6,643 nt of DNA from CAZAEB01 sp964484095 (GTDB lineage Bacteria; Patescibacteriota; Microgenomatia; UBA12405; BS750m-G30). Location: contig CAZAEB010000029.1 in the NCBI GenBank assembly GCA_964484095.1, positions 1 to 6,643 on the forward strand, read 5' to 3'. Below, one piece after another: positions 1 through 5,642 of this stretch; positions within the stretch are counted from its first letter, which is position 1, and each line of letters opens with the position of its first letter. The notes below the pieces were generated by a model. That model made no database searches. It was not told where the DNA came from and was given only the letters and a program-made list of their open reading frames with translations. The position numbers and the translations under genes were made by a program.

Positions 1-165
1 GTCCCTTTTGAAAATGAAAACTTTTACCTCAATTATTCAGCCCCATTAACTTTTATTGTTAGGATAAAATCGGGAGACAAAACAGACATTAAATGGCAGG
101 TGTATGAATGGCTGAAAGATAAGGGTGTTGATCCGGACAGTCACGAAATTGAATGGATTGAATAA
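1..165 (+). CDS. C-terminal fragment of an unrecognised protein (5' end outside window)
   Basis: An open frame enters from the left edge in frame 1 and stops at TAA 163-165, giving the last 54 residues of a protein (VPFENENFYLNYSAPL... ending EIEWIE). The fragment alternates hydrophobic and polar residues (FYLNY, LTFIVRI), as in beta strands. A Trp- and Asp/Glu-rich end with the segment WQVYEWLKDKGVD, probably a short helix, follows. It contains no motif that I can assign to a family, and no membrane segment. It is convergent with virB4; only the palindrome lies between them. The frame has natural codon usage and ends right before the palindrome, which supports a real gene. Its function cannot be judged from this tail. 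Confidence 0.6.
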   Translation, partial: VPFENENFYLNYSAPLTFIVRIKSGDKTDIKWQVYEWLKDKGVDPDSHEIEWIE

Positions 166-189
166 GTAGGGGCGATTCACGAATCGCCC
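166..189. repeat. REP-like GTAGGGGCG palindrome between convergent genes
   Basis: GGGCGATT (170-177) pairs perfectly with AATCGCCC (182-189) around a CACG loop. The left flank is GTAG, directly after the stop codon of the upstream fragment. Short palindromes of the type GTAGGGGCG...CGCCCCTAC are, from memory, dispersed intergenic repeats in several bacterial groups. Here the right edge reads CCCTCTG instead of CCCCTAC, so that arm is incomplete. The palindrome is GC-rich in an AT-rich setting. It encodes the last four codons (E-G-D-S) and the TGA stop of virB4. No T-tract directly follows the stem on either strand, so it is not a standard intrinsic terminator, although it could still block convergent transcripts. 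Confidence 0.65.
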
Positions 190-2030
190 TCTGGCTGAAT
201 TGGTTTTTGTACTTCTGCTTCTTTTTTCATCGCAAGTATATCTTCAGGATTAGAAGTGATCAGTTTATGCTCCTGAGGAGAAGCAATTACTTTAATAGCA
301 ACATGATTTTGACCGGCAAAGAAAATACCCTCGCCAATATCAGCTCCCAAAAGATACTGTCTTTCTCCCTCAGAAAGATAGAATGCTTCCCCTACCTGCT
401 CAATTGCCGCCGGATGTTGTTTAAGTAAAATTCTAATTGAAGAATTTTTAATAATCGCCCCTCCATACTCTGTTCCCATAAAATCATCAACGTCCTGAGT
501 AATTGTCGATAGGCCAAGATAGTACTTTCTGGCTCTTTTAGCCATTCCAAACAAAAATGCTGCCGAGTCAGGATGTCTCATCATATGCCAGGCCTCGTCA
601 ACGATAAGCAGTCTCTTTTTCAAATCGCTCCTGATTTTTCCCCAAATATATTCTAAAATAATATGCATTGCTACCGGACGCAGGGCGTCTTCAATATCTC
701 TAATTCCAAAAACTACAAATTTATTGTCCACATCAACATTAGTCTGAGAGTTAAAAAGACCGGCAAAAGAACCCTTGATATACTTCTCCAATCTAGCCGC
801 TAAAGAGGCGGCTTTTTCCTCCTCCATACCAATAAGAGCCTTGTAAAGATCCTCCACTAAAGGCATCTGCCTGCCTTGATGAGTAGTCGGATCAGGGGTA
901 ATCCCCTTCATTTTGTAGGTAGCCATTAAAGCCCTATCTAAAATTGCCTCTTCCTGAGGGGTCATCTGGCCCATAATTATTTTAAATAGACCATAAAGAG
1001 AAAGGATTTTTCTCTGCAGTTCATTTTCCTCATCGCTGGAAGCAACCTTTCCCACTTCAAGATCAAAAGGATTGATTTTACTGGCTGAATTAAATCCAAA
1101 GGAAATATATTGACCTCCAACCGAATCACAAAGAGTTTTATACTCGTTTTCCGGATCAACAATAATTACCTCGGTATCAAACATTAAAGATCTAAGCGCC
1201 TCAAGTTTTACCAAATAGCTTTTTCCGGCGCCTGACTTTGCAAACACTACCGAGTTGTAATTTTCTAATGAAAACCGATCAAAAACCACCAAAGAACCAT
1301 TGTGCTGGTTTATTCCATACATAACCCCCTTATCATCGGAAAGATCCGAAGAAACAAAGGGAAAAGTCGTTGCCAAAGAAGTGGTATCCATATTTCTAGT
1401 AACTCTAAGTTCATCTTTAGCCAATGGCAAAACCGTTTTAAACGCCTCCTCCATTTGCAATGCCGCTTGCTTTGGGATTATTAGCAGTGCTCCCAGCGAA
1501 GACTCCAACTCTTTACTGGTTCTGTTTAATTCCTCAACTGAAGAAGCCGAAACAGTAATATATAGTCCAAACTGGAAAAACTTTTCCGAACCCTTGGCCA
1601 ATTCTGCCTGAAGGGATAGGGCATCCTCAAGCTTTGCTTGTGTAGTCGGGTCAACCACCCTGCCCCGCTGAATATCGGTAGAAATTTCTGCCTCCATCTC
1701 GGCAATTTTTCTTCTAAGATCGTCTAATACTTCTTTTCCTTCCGTAGGATAAATATACATAGAAATATCCAAAGCCTTATCAAAGTTAATTAAGGGAGAA
1801 AGCCAGTTGGGAGAAACATAGCGAGGATAGTTAACTACATAAAAAGTTCTATAAAACCTATTGTTGATTCTTAAAAAAGTAAAATCAACCTCGATTGCCG
1901 AAGGAGCAATAATATCTTTTACCGTGGTTATTCCGGCATTAAGGGAAACCTTTTTCTGATTGGTTTTTTCCTCTTCTTTTTTGGCCTCATCCTTTTTGTT
2001 TGGAAAAAAGCTTTTTATCTTGTTAATCAT
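177..2030 (-). CDS. virB4: VirB4-type type IV secretion/conjugation ATPase
   Basis: This 617-residue protein is a VirB4/TraC/TraE-family motor ATPase. The family works as hexamers on the cytoplasmic face of a type IV secretion channel and energises substrate transfer or channel assembly. Residues about 12-27 are a Lys/Glu-rich tail. Residues about 45-240 form the VirB4 N-terminal domain, with a charged helical stretch at about 98-145. The RecA-like domain has Walker A AKSGAGKS (264-271; the first Gly is Ala), the IIVDPENEY strand (289-297), Walker B RLLIVDEAW (473-481) and a polar sensor-like STITQD (508-513). It starts at ATG 2030, overlapping the previous stop by 4 bp (ATGA) and preceded by GGAGG. 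It is the last gene of the three-gene operon, and its C-terminal E-G-D-S is encoded by the palindrome. The family call is very secure. Whether it serves conjugation, DNA uptake or protein export cannot be seen. Confidence 0.93.
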   Translation of the reverse strand: MINKIKSFFPNKKDEAKKEEEKTNQKKVSLNAGITTVKDIIAPSAIEVDFTFLRINNRFYRTFYVVNYPRYVSPNWLSPLINFDKALDISMYIYPTEGKEVLDDLRRKIAEMEAEISTDIQRGRVVDPTTQAKLEDALSLQAELAKGSEKFFQFGLYITVSASSVEELNRTSKELESSLGALLIIPKQAALQMEEAFKTVLPLAKDELRVTRNMDTTSLATTFPFVSSDLSDDKGVMYGINQHNGSLVVFDRFSLENYNSVVFAKSGAGKSYLVKLEALRSLMFDTEVIIVDPENEYKTLCDSVGGQYISFGFNSASKINPFDLEVGKVASSDEENELQRKILSLYGLFKIIMGQMTPQEEAILDRALMATYKMKGITPDPTTHQGRQMPLVEDLYKALIGMEEEKAASLAARLEKYIKGSFAGLFNSQTNVDVDNKFVVFGIRDIEDALRPVAMHIILEYIWGKIRSDLKKRLLIVDEAWHMMRHPDSAAFLFGMAKRARKYYLGLSTITQDVDDFMGTEYGGAIIKNSSIRILLKQHPAAIEQVGEAFYLSEGERQYLLGADIGEGIFFAGQNHVAIKVIASPQEHKLITSNPEDILAMKKEAEVQKPIQPEGDS

Positions 2031-2695
2031 GACTGGCCTCCAGCTTTTTTAACCACCGGAGCAGCAAAATCGTTTAAGGTTACATCTTTAAGTTCTGCCG
2101 ACTCCTCGTTATAAATTCCGTAAAATAAACTCATCAGTTCTTTAGTTCCCAACTGTCTCATTTTCAATCCTAATCTGGCAAATACTCGCAAAACATGTTC
2201 TTTTTTAGGCTCCAAGCTTGCCTTTGCTTTTTCAATGACTTTACTTTTTGACACCGGTAACTGTTTGCTTTTTACCGACTTCACTCCCAAACCATAAGAA
2301 GAAAAAGGAATTACCAAATAAAATGACTTTGCCAAAACATTGTTTTTCTCTACCACCTCAGCAACAAATTCCCGATAATGACTAATTTGTTTCTTTACCA
2401 GCGGATTTTTGGTTTTTTCCTCCCAGCTGCGCAAATACCTAATATATGACGACAGATCCTTAACCGCAGAACGGATAAAAATCTGCAAAGGAAAGGTTAG
2501 CGAATTTAAAATTGCCGCGTAGGCGTAAATCATTGCCTCCTGTTCTCGCTGAGAAAGAAGATCAAAATTCACTGACGATGTTTCCAAAATATAACAACAA
2601 GACCCATCTTTGCTAATAACCATGTTTTCAGCAATATCTTCAATGGGAAGATGTTCTTGTGTTGTTCCTTTTACGGCAATTTTCTTTTTATCCAT
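2027..2695 (-). CDS. TraC/VirB4 N-terminal-like protein of the T4SS operon
   Basis: This 222-residue soluble protein sits between the PrgI-like and VirB4 genes. Residues about 15-75 (QEHLPIEDIAENMVISKDG, then an LNSLTFPLQIFIRS strand) resemble the start of TraC/VirB4-type proteins. That region typically has a 'pi.di.dgii.l.dG' opening and a segment around 'LNSL.fPiQi.i'. A long charged helix at about 80-120 and a hydrophobic strand FYLVIPF (125-131) follow. There is no Walker A or B motif, so it is not an ATPase on its own. No signal peptide or membrane segment is seen. The ATG lies 20 bp after the PrgI stop with no clear Shine-Dalgarno sequence, and the gene ends in the ATGA overlap with virB4. 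Its position suggests a partner or adaptor for the motor or the membrane subunit; that role is inferred. The family resemblance is from pattern recognition only. Confidence 0.8.
   Translation of the reverse strand: MDKKKIAVKGTTQEHLPIEDIAENMVISKDGSCCYILETSSVNFDLLSQREQEAMIYAYAAILNSLTFPLQIFIRSAVKDLSSYIRYLRSWEEKTKNPLVKKQISHYREFVAEVVEKNNVLAKSFYLVIPFSSYGLGVKSVKSKQLPVSKSKVIEKAKASLEPKKEHVLRVFARLGLKMRQLGTKELMSLFYGIYNEESAELKDVTLNDFAAPVVKKAGGQS
2037..2041 (-). promoter_or_regulatory. Shine-Dalgarno site of virB4
   Basis: GGAGG on the minus strand lies 6 nt before the virB4 ATG, inside the final codons of the preceding gene. Together with the ATGA stop/start overlap it fixes the virB4 start and predicts translational coupling of the two genes. 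Confidence 0.8.
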
Positions 2696-2715
2696 GGGCA
2701 GAAAAATGGCAATTA

Positions 2716-3603
2716 CTAAGCTATCGCTCCTCTTTTAGCCTGAATCTTGATTGGCAAAACAATATCTCCTTTAATCTTTAATTTAATTATATCAAACCGA
2801 TAAGGTTCTTTATCGACAATAATCAGATAATCTCCCCCTACTAGCGGAGTTGCAGTCTGAAACTGACCTAAGCTGTTTGTTCTCATTGCTCTTATTGGAT
2901 TACCGCCAATATCTTGAATTTCAACTATTCCCCCTTCGATTCCCCCTCCTTTTTCATTCAAAATAATTCCATTGATAATATTGGGTATTGTCGGTATTGC
3001 CGGCATTGGGGTTTTTTCATATTCAGGCTGCATATAGTCTCCTGTTGGCTTTGGTCCCTTAAACATCTTTTCAATTTTGCTCATTGCCTCGGGAGACATC
3101 TCATCAGCTTTCTCTGCTCCAAAAACAGGGGCTGTCGACCTCTCTTTTGGAGGCTTTTTTTCCGCCAATGGCTTGGGGTATAAAGTAGAAGAAATAGGAC
3201 TTTGGGGAAAAGTGCCTGCGTATTCATTTAGCCTAACATTCTTGTCTTCAACATGAATCATTCTTGCCTTAGGTACCGGCGATGAGGCAGTAACAGTCGC
3301 AAAAACGTAATCCTTTTCCTGCTTCTTCCAAATAAAAATCGTTGGCGAATAAACTCGCCTAAAAAAGTTAATTACCCAAACCTCAAAAGGACGATCATGG
3401 ATCGGCAAAAAGGCTGAAGCAACTCCCAGCAAACCAACAGAAAAAGAAAGCGGCCAACGGAAATAAAAAGGCAGTCCTGACTTGAAAATCAGAAAAGCTA
3501 AAATCAATCCCAAAGCCAGTTTAACAAACTGCTTTAAGGTCATATCTCCAACTAGGCGAAACTCATACGAAGAAATCTGTTGCGGAATTGGATGTTGCTG
3601 CAT
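2716..3603 (-). CDS. PrgI-family (VirB3-like) T4SS membrane protein with C-terminal carboxypeptidase-regulatory-like domain
   Basis: This 295-residue protein is counted from the ATG at 3603. The N-terminal 95 residues match the PrgI family: the opening MQQHPIPQQI, then LVGDMTLKQF (17-26), and two hydrophobic helices at about 26-44 and 50-67. A basic segment NFFRRVYSPTIFIWKK (79-94) follows. PrgI proteins are the small inner-membrane subunit encoded just before VirB4 in Gram-positive-type systems and correspond to VirB3. Residues about 105-205 are a Pro/Lys/Glu-rich, probably disordered linker. Residues about 207-288 (NGIILNEKGGGI..., RTNSLGQFQT, GGDYLIIV) look like a carboxypeptidase-regulatory/CnaB-type beta-sandwich. 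Charge distribution puts both termini in the cytoplasm. A TTG at 3633 would add 10 residues, but the ATG start fits the family N-terminus better. It is the first gene of the operon and has no Shine-Dalgarno sequence. Confidence 0.87.
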   Translation of the reverse strand: MQQHPIPQQISSYEFRLVGDMTLKQFVKLALGLILAFLIFKSGLPFYFRWPLSFSVGLLGVASAFLPIHDRPFEVWVINFFRRVYSPTIFIWKKQEKDYVFATVTASSPVPKARMIHVEDKNVRLNEYAGTFPQSPISSTLYPKPLAEKKPPKERSTAPVFGAEKADEMSPEAMSKIEKMFKGPKPTGDYMQPEYEKTPMPAIPTIPNIINGIILNEKGGGIEGGIVEIQDIGGNPIRAMRTNSLGQFQTATPLVGGDYLIIVDKEPYRFDIIKLKIKGDIVLPIKIQAKRGAIA

Positions 3604-3618
3604 GGTAAAAGTTGGTTT

Positions 3619-3624
3619 TTTATA
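3619..3624 (-). promoter_or_regulatory. Candidate -10 element for the T4SS operon
   Basis: TATAAA on the minus strand lies 15 nt before the ATG at 3603, so transcription would start about 8 nt before that ATG. No good -35 lies at 16-18 nt; the best TTG-type hexamer (TTGTTG, 3639-3644) is only 14 nt away. If this is the promoter, the alternative TTG start at 3633 would be outside the transcript. It is a weak prediction. Confidence 0.35.
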
Positions 3625-3625
3625 T

Positions 3626-3653
3626 TTAATCAATACTACAACAATGGTAAAAT
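3626..3653 (+). promoter_or_regulatory. Extended -10 promoter of the exonuclease gene, predicted leaderless
   Basis: TTAATC (3626-3631), a 16-nt spacer and TAAAAT (3648-3653) preceded by TG (3645-3646) form an extended -10 sigma-70-type promoter. The -10 ends 8 nt before the A of ATG 3661, so transcription should begin at or next to the start codon. No Shine-Dalgarno sequence lies before that ATG, which agrees with a leaderless mRNA. The same geometry recurs before the DHH gene at 5643. Confidence 0.55.
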
Positions 3654-3660
3654 TGAATCA

Positions 3661-4590
3661 ATGACAGCAAAAACTGCCAAAAGGGAAAAAACTGTTCTCA
3701 TCATCGATGGCCACGCAATTCTGCATCGCGCATACCATGCTCTGCCGTTTTTAACTAATAGAAGTGGTAAACCAATGAACGCGATTTATGGTTTTTTTAG
3801 CATGCTTCTGGCAGTGCTCAAAGAAACCAAACCTAAATGGCTCATAATCTGTCTTGACGCTCCTGGACCCAATTTCCGACACCATATATTCATCGGTTAT
3901 CAATCCAAAAGACCACCAATGGAAGAAAAACTAGCTTCCCAAATGAGGCCGTTTAAAAAATCCCTAAAAACCACCAATTTGGCTGTTTTTTCTAAAACCG
4001 GTTTTGAAGCTGATGATCTTATCGGTACTATTTGTCAAAAAATTAAAAAGAAAGAAGCCGTCAAAAAAATAATTATTGTCACTGGAGATAAAGATCTAAT
4101 GCAGCTGGTTGATAAAAAAGTCAGCCTGCTTGCTCCCGGCAAAGGAATCTCTCAGCTAAATGAATATGGCCCTCAAAAAGTTGAGGAAAAACTAGGCATA
4201 AAACCAACCCAGGTAATCGACTATAAAGCGCTAATGGGCGACCCTTCCGACAACTATCCTGGCGTAAACGGTATCGGTCCTAAAACTGCCGCCAATCTTT
4301 TGCAAAAATACAAAACCCTGGATGAAGTTTACAACCGATGCGGAGAATTGTCGGAGAATATGCGGAGAAAGTTAAAAACTGAGAAAAATGCTGCCTATCT
4401 TTGTCAAAAACTTGCTAAGGTCCTGTTGGATGCTCCTATTAAAATTAGCCTTAAAAAAGCAGTTTTTAACAAAAAAAGAATCGAAAACCTTAAAAAAACT
4501 TTTGAAGAAAACAACTTCCGCTCTCTAACCAAAAGGCTCGAGCGTGAATACAACCTAGAAAACACAAGTTCTCAGATGAAGTTAATATAA
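3661..4590 (+). CDS. 5'-3' exonuclease (DNA polymerase I N-terminal type), stand-alone
   Basis: This 309-residue protein matches the 5' nuclease domain of DNA polymerase I without a polymerase part. The family removes RNA primers and 5' flaps during lagging-strand synthesis and repair, using two metal ions bound by conserved acidic residues. Visible motifs are IIDGHA (14-19, Asp16), CLDAPGPNFRH (64-74, Asp66), FEADDLIGT (115-123), TGDKDLMQL (141-149) and the helix-hairpin-helix region LMGDPSDNYPGVNGIGPKTA (191-210), so the metal site looks intact. In the arch region the usual YKxxR reads YQSKR (80-84). The frame is open back to an ATG at 3580, but that would overlap the divergent PrgI coding sequence; the 3661 start has the promoter directly before it and leaves 15 residues before the conserved core. 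It is co-oriented with the transketolase gene 13 bp downstream, probably in one transcript. Confidence 0.92.
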   Translation: MTAKTAKREKTVLIIDGHAILHRAYHALPFLTNRSGKPMNAIYGFFSMLLAVLKETKPKWLIICLDAPGPNFRHHIFIGYQSKRPPMEEKLASQMRPFKKSLKTTNLAVFSKTGFEADDLIGTICQKIKKKEAVKKIIIVTGDKDLMQLVDKKVSLLAPGKGISQLNEYGPQKVEEKLGIKPTQVIDYKALMGDPSDNYPGVNGIGPKTAANLLQKYKTLDEVYNRCGELSENMRRKLKTEKNAAYLCQKLAKVLLDAPIKISLKKAVFNKKRIENLKKTFEENNFRSLTKRLEREYNLENTSSQMKLI

Positions 4591-4592
4591 AA

Positions 4593-4599
4593 AAGGAGG
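4593..4599 (+). promoter_or_regulatory. Shine-Dalgarno site of the transketolase subunit gene
   Basis: AAGGAGG, a near-perfect anti-16S match, sits in the 13-bp gap after the exonuclease stop and 4 nt before ATG 4604. It fixes that start. The short gap points to co-transcription with the exonuclease gene. Confidence 0.85.
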
Positions 4600-4603
4600 A
4601 AAA

Positions 4604-5515
4604 ATGATCGAAAAATCAGTTCGTGACGGTTTTGGAGATGGCTTAGTTAAATTAGCAAAAAAGAACCTAAAAGTGGTTGTGGTCAGCGCCGATCTGGCCT
4701 CATCTACCCGAGTTTCTGAGTTTGCCCGCAGGTTTCCCAGCAGATTTTTTGAAGTCGGAGTCGCTGAACAAAACGCCGCTTCCCTAGCCGCCGGTCTTGC
4801 CTTGGGTGAAAAAACTGTATTTTTAGCCTCTTTTGCCTGTTTTTCTCCCGGACTGAACTGGGGGCAAATTAGACAAAGTATTTGTATGAACAAGGCAAAA
4901 GTAATTATTGTCGGTTCTCATGCCGGACTGGCTACCGGACCTGATGGAGCTACTCATCAAGCCTTAGAAGATATTGCCCTAATGAGATCACTGCCGGAAA
5001 TGACCATTGTTTCTCCCGTTGATTATAACCAAGCAAAAAAAGCAGTCGCTATTATTGCCAAAACTGCCGGGCCGGTATATTTAAGACTATCAAAGCCAAA
5101 AACCCCGGTATTAAAACCAGCTTCTGGCTTTGACTTGGGGAAATTGGAAACATTAAAAAAAGGAACTGGGGCAACCATTATTGGCACAGGACCGATACTT
5201 GCTTACCTAATTACATCCGAAAGATTCCAAACTTTACTAAAAGACGTAAGAGTCGTAAACTGCCACACAATAAAACCAATTGACAAAAAGGGGATAAAAA
5301 AGGCATGCGACACAAAAAAAACAATTACCCTGGAAGACCATCAGATAACTGGAGGTTTAGGAAGCGCGGTAGCAGAGATCATTGCTGAAAACAAAATTAA
5401 CACTACCCTGATAAGAATAGGGATGAGAGACAAATTCGGGGAATCGGCAAGAAACCATCTTGAGCTTTGGGAAAAATACTACTTTGGAAGACTTGAAAGA
5501 GAACTAAAAAAGTAA
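4604..5515 (+). CDS. Transketolase C-terminal subunit (split transketolase, pyrimidine-binding and C domains)
   Basis: This 303-residue protein is the C-terminal half of a two-subunit transketolase. The whole enzyme transfers two-carbon ketol units between sugar phosphates in the non-oxidative pentose phosphate pathway, with thiamine diphosphate as cofactor. The pyrimidine-binding domain (about 1-165) has SADLASSTR (28-36), FFEVGVAEQN (48-57; Glu55 matches the catalytic Glu that activates the cofactor) and SHAGLATGPDGATHQALEDI (105-124). The transketolase C domain (about 175-300) has IIGTGPI (192-198) and LEDHQITGGLGSAVAE (243-258). The length is normal for this half. The diphosphate-binding N-terminal half (GDG...N type motif) is not upstream as it usually is; the upstream gene is the exonuclease. 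A dehydrogenase E1-beta or DXS-like half is less likely, given the overall transketolase-like motifs. The start follows a strong Shine-Dalgarno sequence. Confidence 0.9.
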   Translation: MIEKSVRDGFGDGLVKLAKKNLKVVVVSADLASSTRVSEFARRFPSRFFEVGVAEQNAASLAAGLALGEKTVFLASFACFSPGLNWGQIRQSICMNKAKVIIVGSHAGLATGPDGATHQALEDIALMRSLPEMTIVSPVDYNQAKKAVAIIAKTAGPVYLRLSKPKTPVLKPASGFDLGKLETLKKGTGATIIGTGPILAYLITSERFQTLLKDVRVVNCHTIKPIDKKGIKKACDTKKTITLEDHQITGGLGSAVAEIIAENKINTTLIRIGMRDKFGESARNHLELWEKYYFGRLERELKK

Positions 5516-5518
5516 ATT

Positions 5519-5595
5519 TGGTGGATGCGCCAGGACTCGAACCTGGGACCCCTGACTTATAAGATCAGTGCTCTTACCAACTGAGCTACGCATCC
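5519..5595 (-). tRNA. trnI: tRNA-Ile (anticodon UAU), CCA encoded
   Basis: On the minus strand a complete cloverleaf can be drawn. It has acceptor GGATGCG/CGCATCC, D stem GCTC/GAGC with loop AGTTGGTAA, anticodon stem CTGAT/GTCAG (last pair U-G) and loop CTTATAA. The variable loop is GGGTC, and the T arm CCAGG-TTCGAGT-CCTGG. Discriminator A (5522) is followed by encoded CCA (5521-5519). Loop positions 34-36 read TAT, so the tRNA reads AUA and should carry isoleucine. Most bacteria read AUA with a CAU tRNA modified by TilS, so a UAU isoacceptor is unusual. The length is 74 nt plus CCA. The 3' end is 3 nt from the stop of the convergent transketolase gene. Confidence 0.95.
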
Positions 5596-5604
5596 TTGAA
5601 GTAT

Positions 5605-5632
5605 ATTTTAACAAATAAGTGCTCCATGTTAA
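5605..5632 (-). promoter_or_regulatory. Promoter of the tRNA-Ile gene
   Basis: Reading the minus strand, TTAACA (5632-5627), a 16-nt spacer and TAAAAT (5610-5605) match sigma-70 -35 and -10 boxes at 5 of 6 positions each. Transcription is predicted to begin near 5597-5598, 2-3 nt before the mature tRNA 5' end at 5595. The elements are the exact mirror image of the plus-strand promoter. Confidence 0.65.
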
Positions 5633-5635
5633 AAT
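5608..5635 (+). promoter_or_regulatory. Extended -10 promoter of the DHH phosphoesterase gene, predicted leaderless
   Basis: TTAACA (5608-5613), a 16-nt spacer and TAAAAT (5630-5635) with TG at 5627-5628 form an extended -10 promoter. The -10 ends 8 nt before ATG 5643, as it does for the exonuclease gene. No Shine-Dalgarno sequence precedes the ATG, so a leaderless transcript is predicted. Confidence 0.6.
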
Positions 5636-5642
5636 CTTAACC

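Larger units (their letters stand above)
5605..5635. repeat. 9-bp perfect inverted repeat forming a symmetric divergent promoter
   Basis: ATTTTAACA (5605-5613) and TGTTAAAAT (5627-5635) are perfect reverse complements 13 nt apart, centred on 5620. Each arm contains a -35 hexamer for one strand overlapping the -10 hexamer of the other. An operator for a dimeric regulator is an alternative reading. Confidence 0.7.

Noticed and set aside
166..210. Bidirectional intrinsic terminator at the palindrome
   Set aside because: The stem is strong, but no T-tract follows it directly on either strand; the nearest plus-strand T run is about 20 nt away inside virB4.
1300..1611. Plus-strand open frames inside virB4 (also 207-428 and 1302-1484) and minus-strand 977-1162
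   Set aside because: They lie wholly within the strongly supported virB4 coding sequence, show no recognisable motifs and have no promoter or ribosome site. They are frame shadows.
2027..2030. Frameshift-split single VirB4 gene (222 plus 617 residues)
   Set aside because: The overlap is a clean ATGA coupling with its own Shine-Dalgarno, and the 617-residue protein already has a complete VirB4 N-terminal domain.
3604..3633. TTG start at 3633 for the PrgI-like gene
   Set aside because: PrgI-family proteins in this group begin like MQQHPIPQ, matching the ATG at 3603. The TTG lies upstream of the likely -10 and has no Shine-Dalgarno.
3580..3660. Longer start for the exonuclease at ATG 3580
   Set aside because: It would overlap the divergent PrgI coding sequence, adds residues that match nothing in the family, and would leave the extended -10 box inside the gene. 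ATG 3661 fits better.
4582..4893. Minus-strand open frame opposite the start of the transketolase gene
   Set aside because: It is antisense to conserved transketolase motifs, and its own translation resembles no family.
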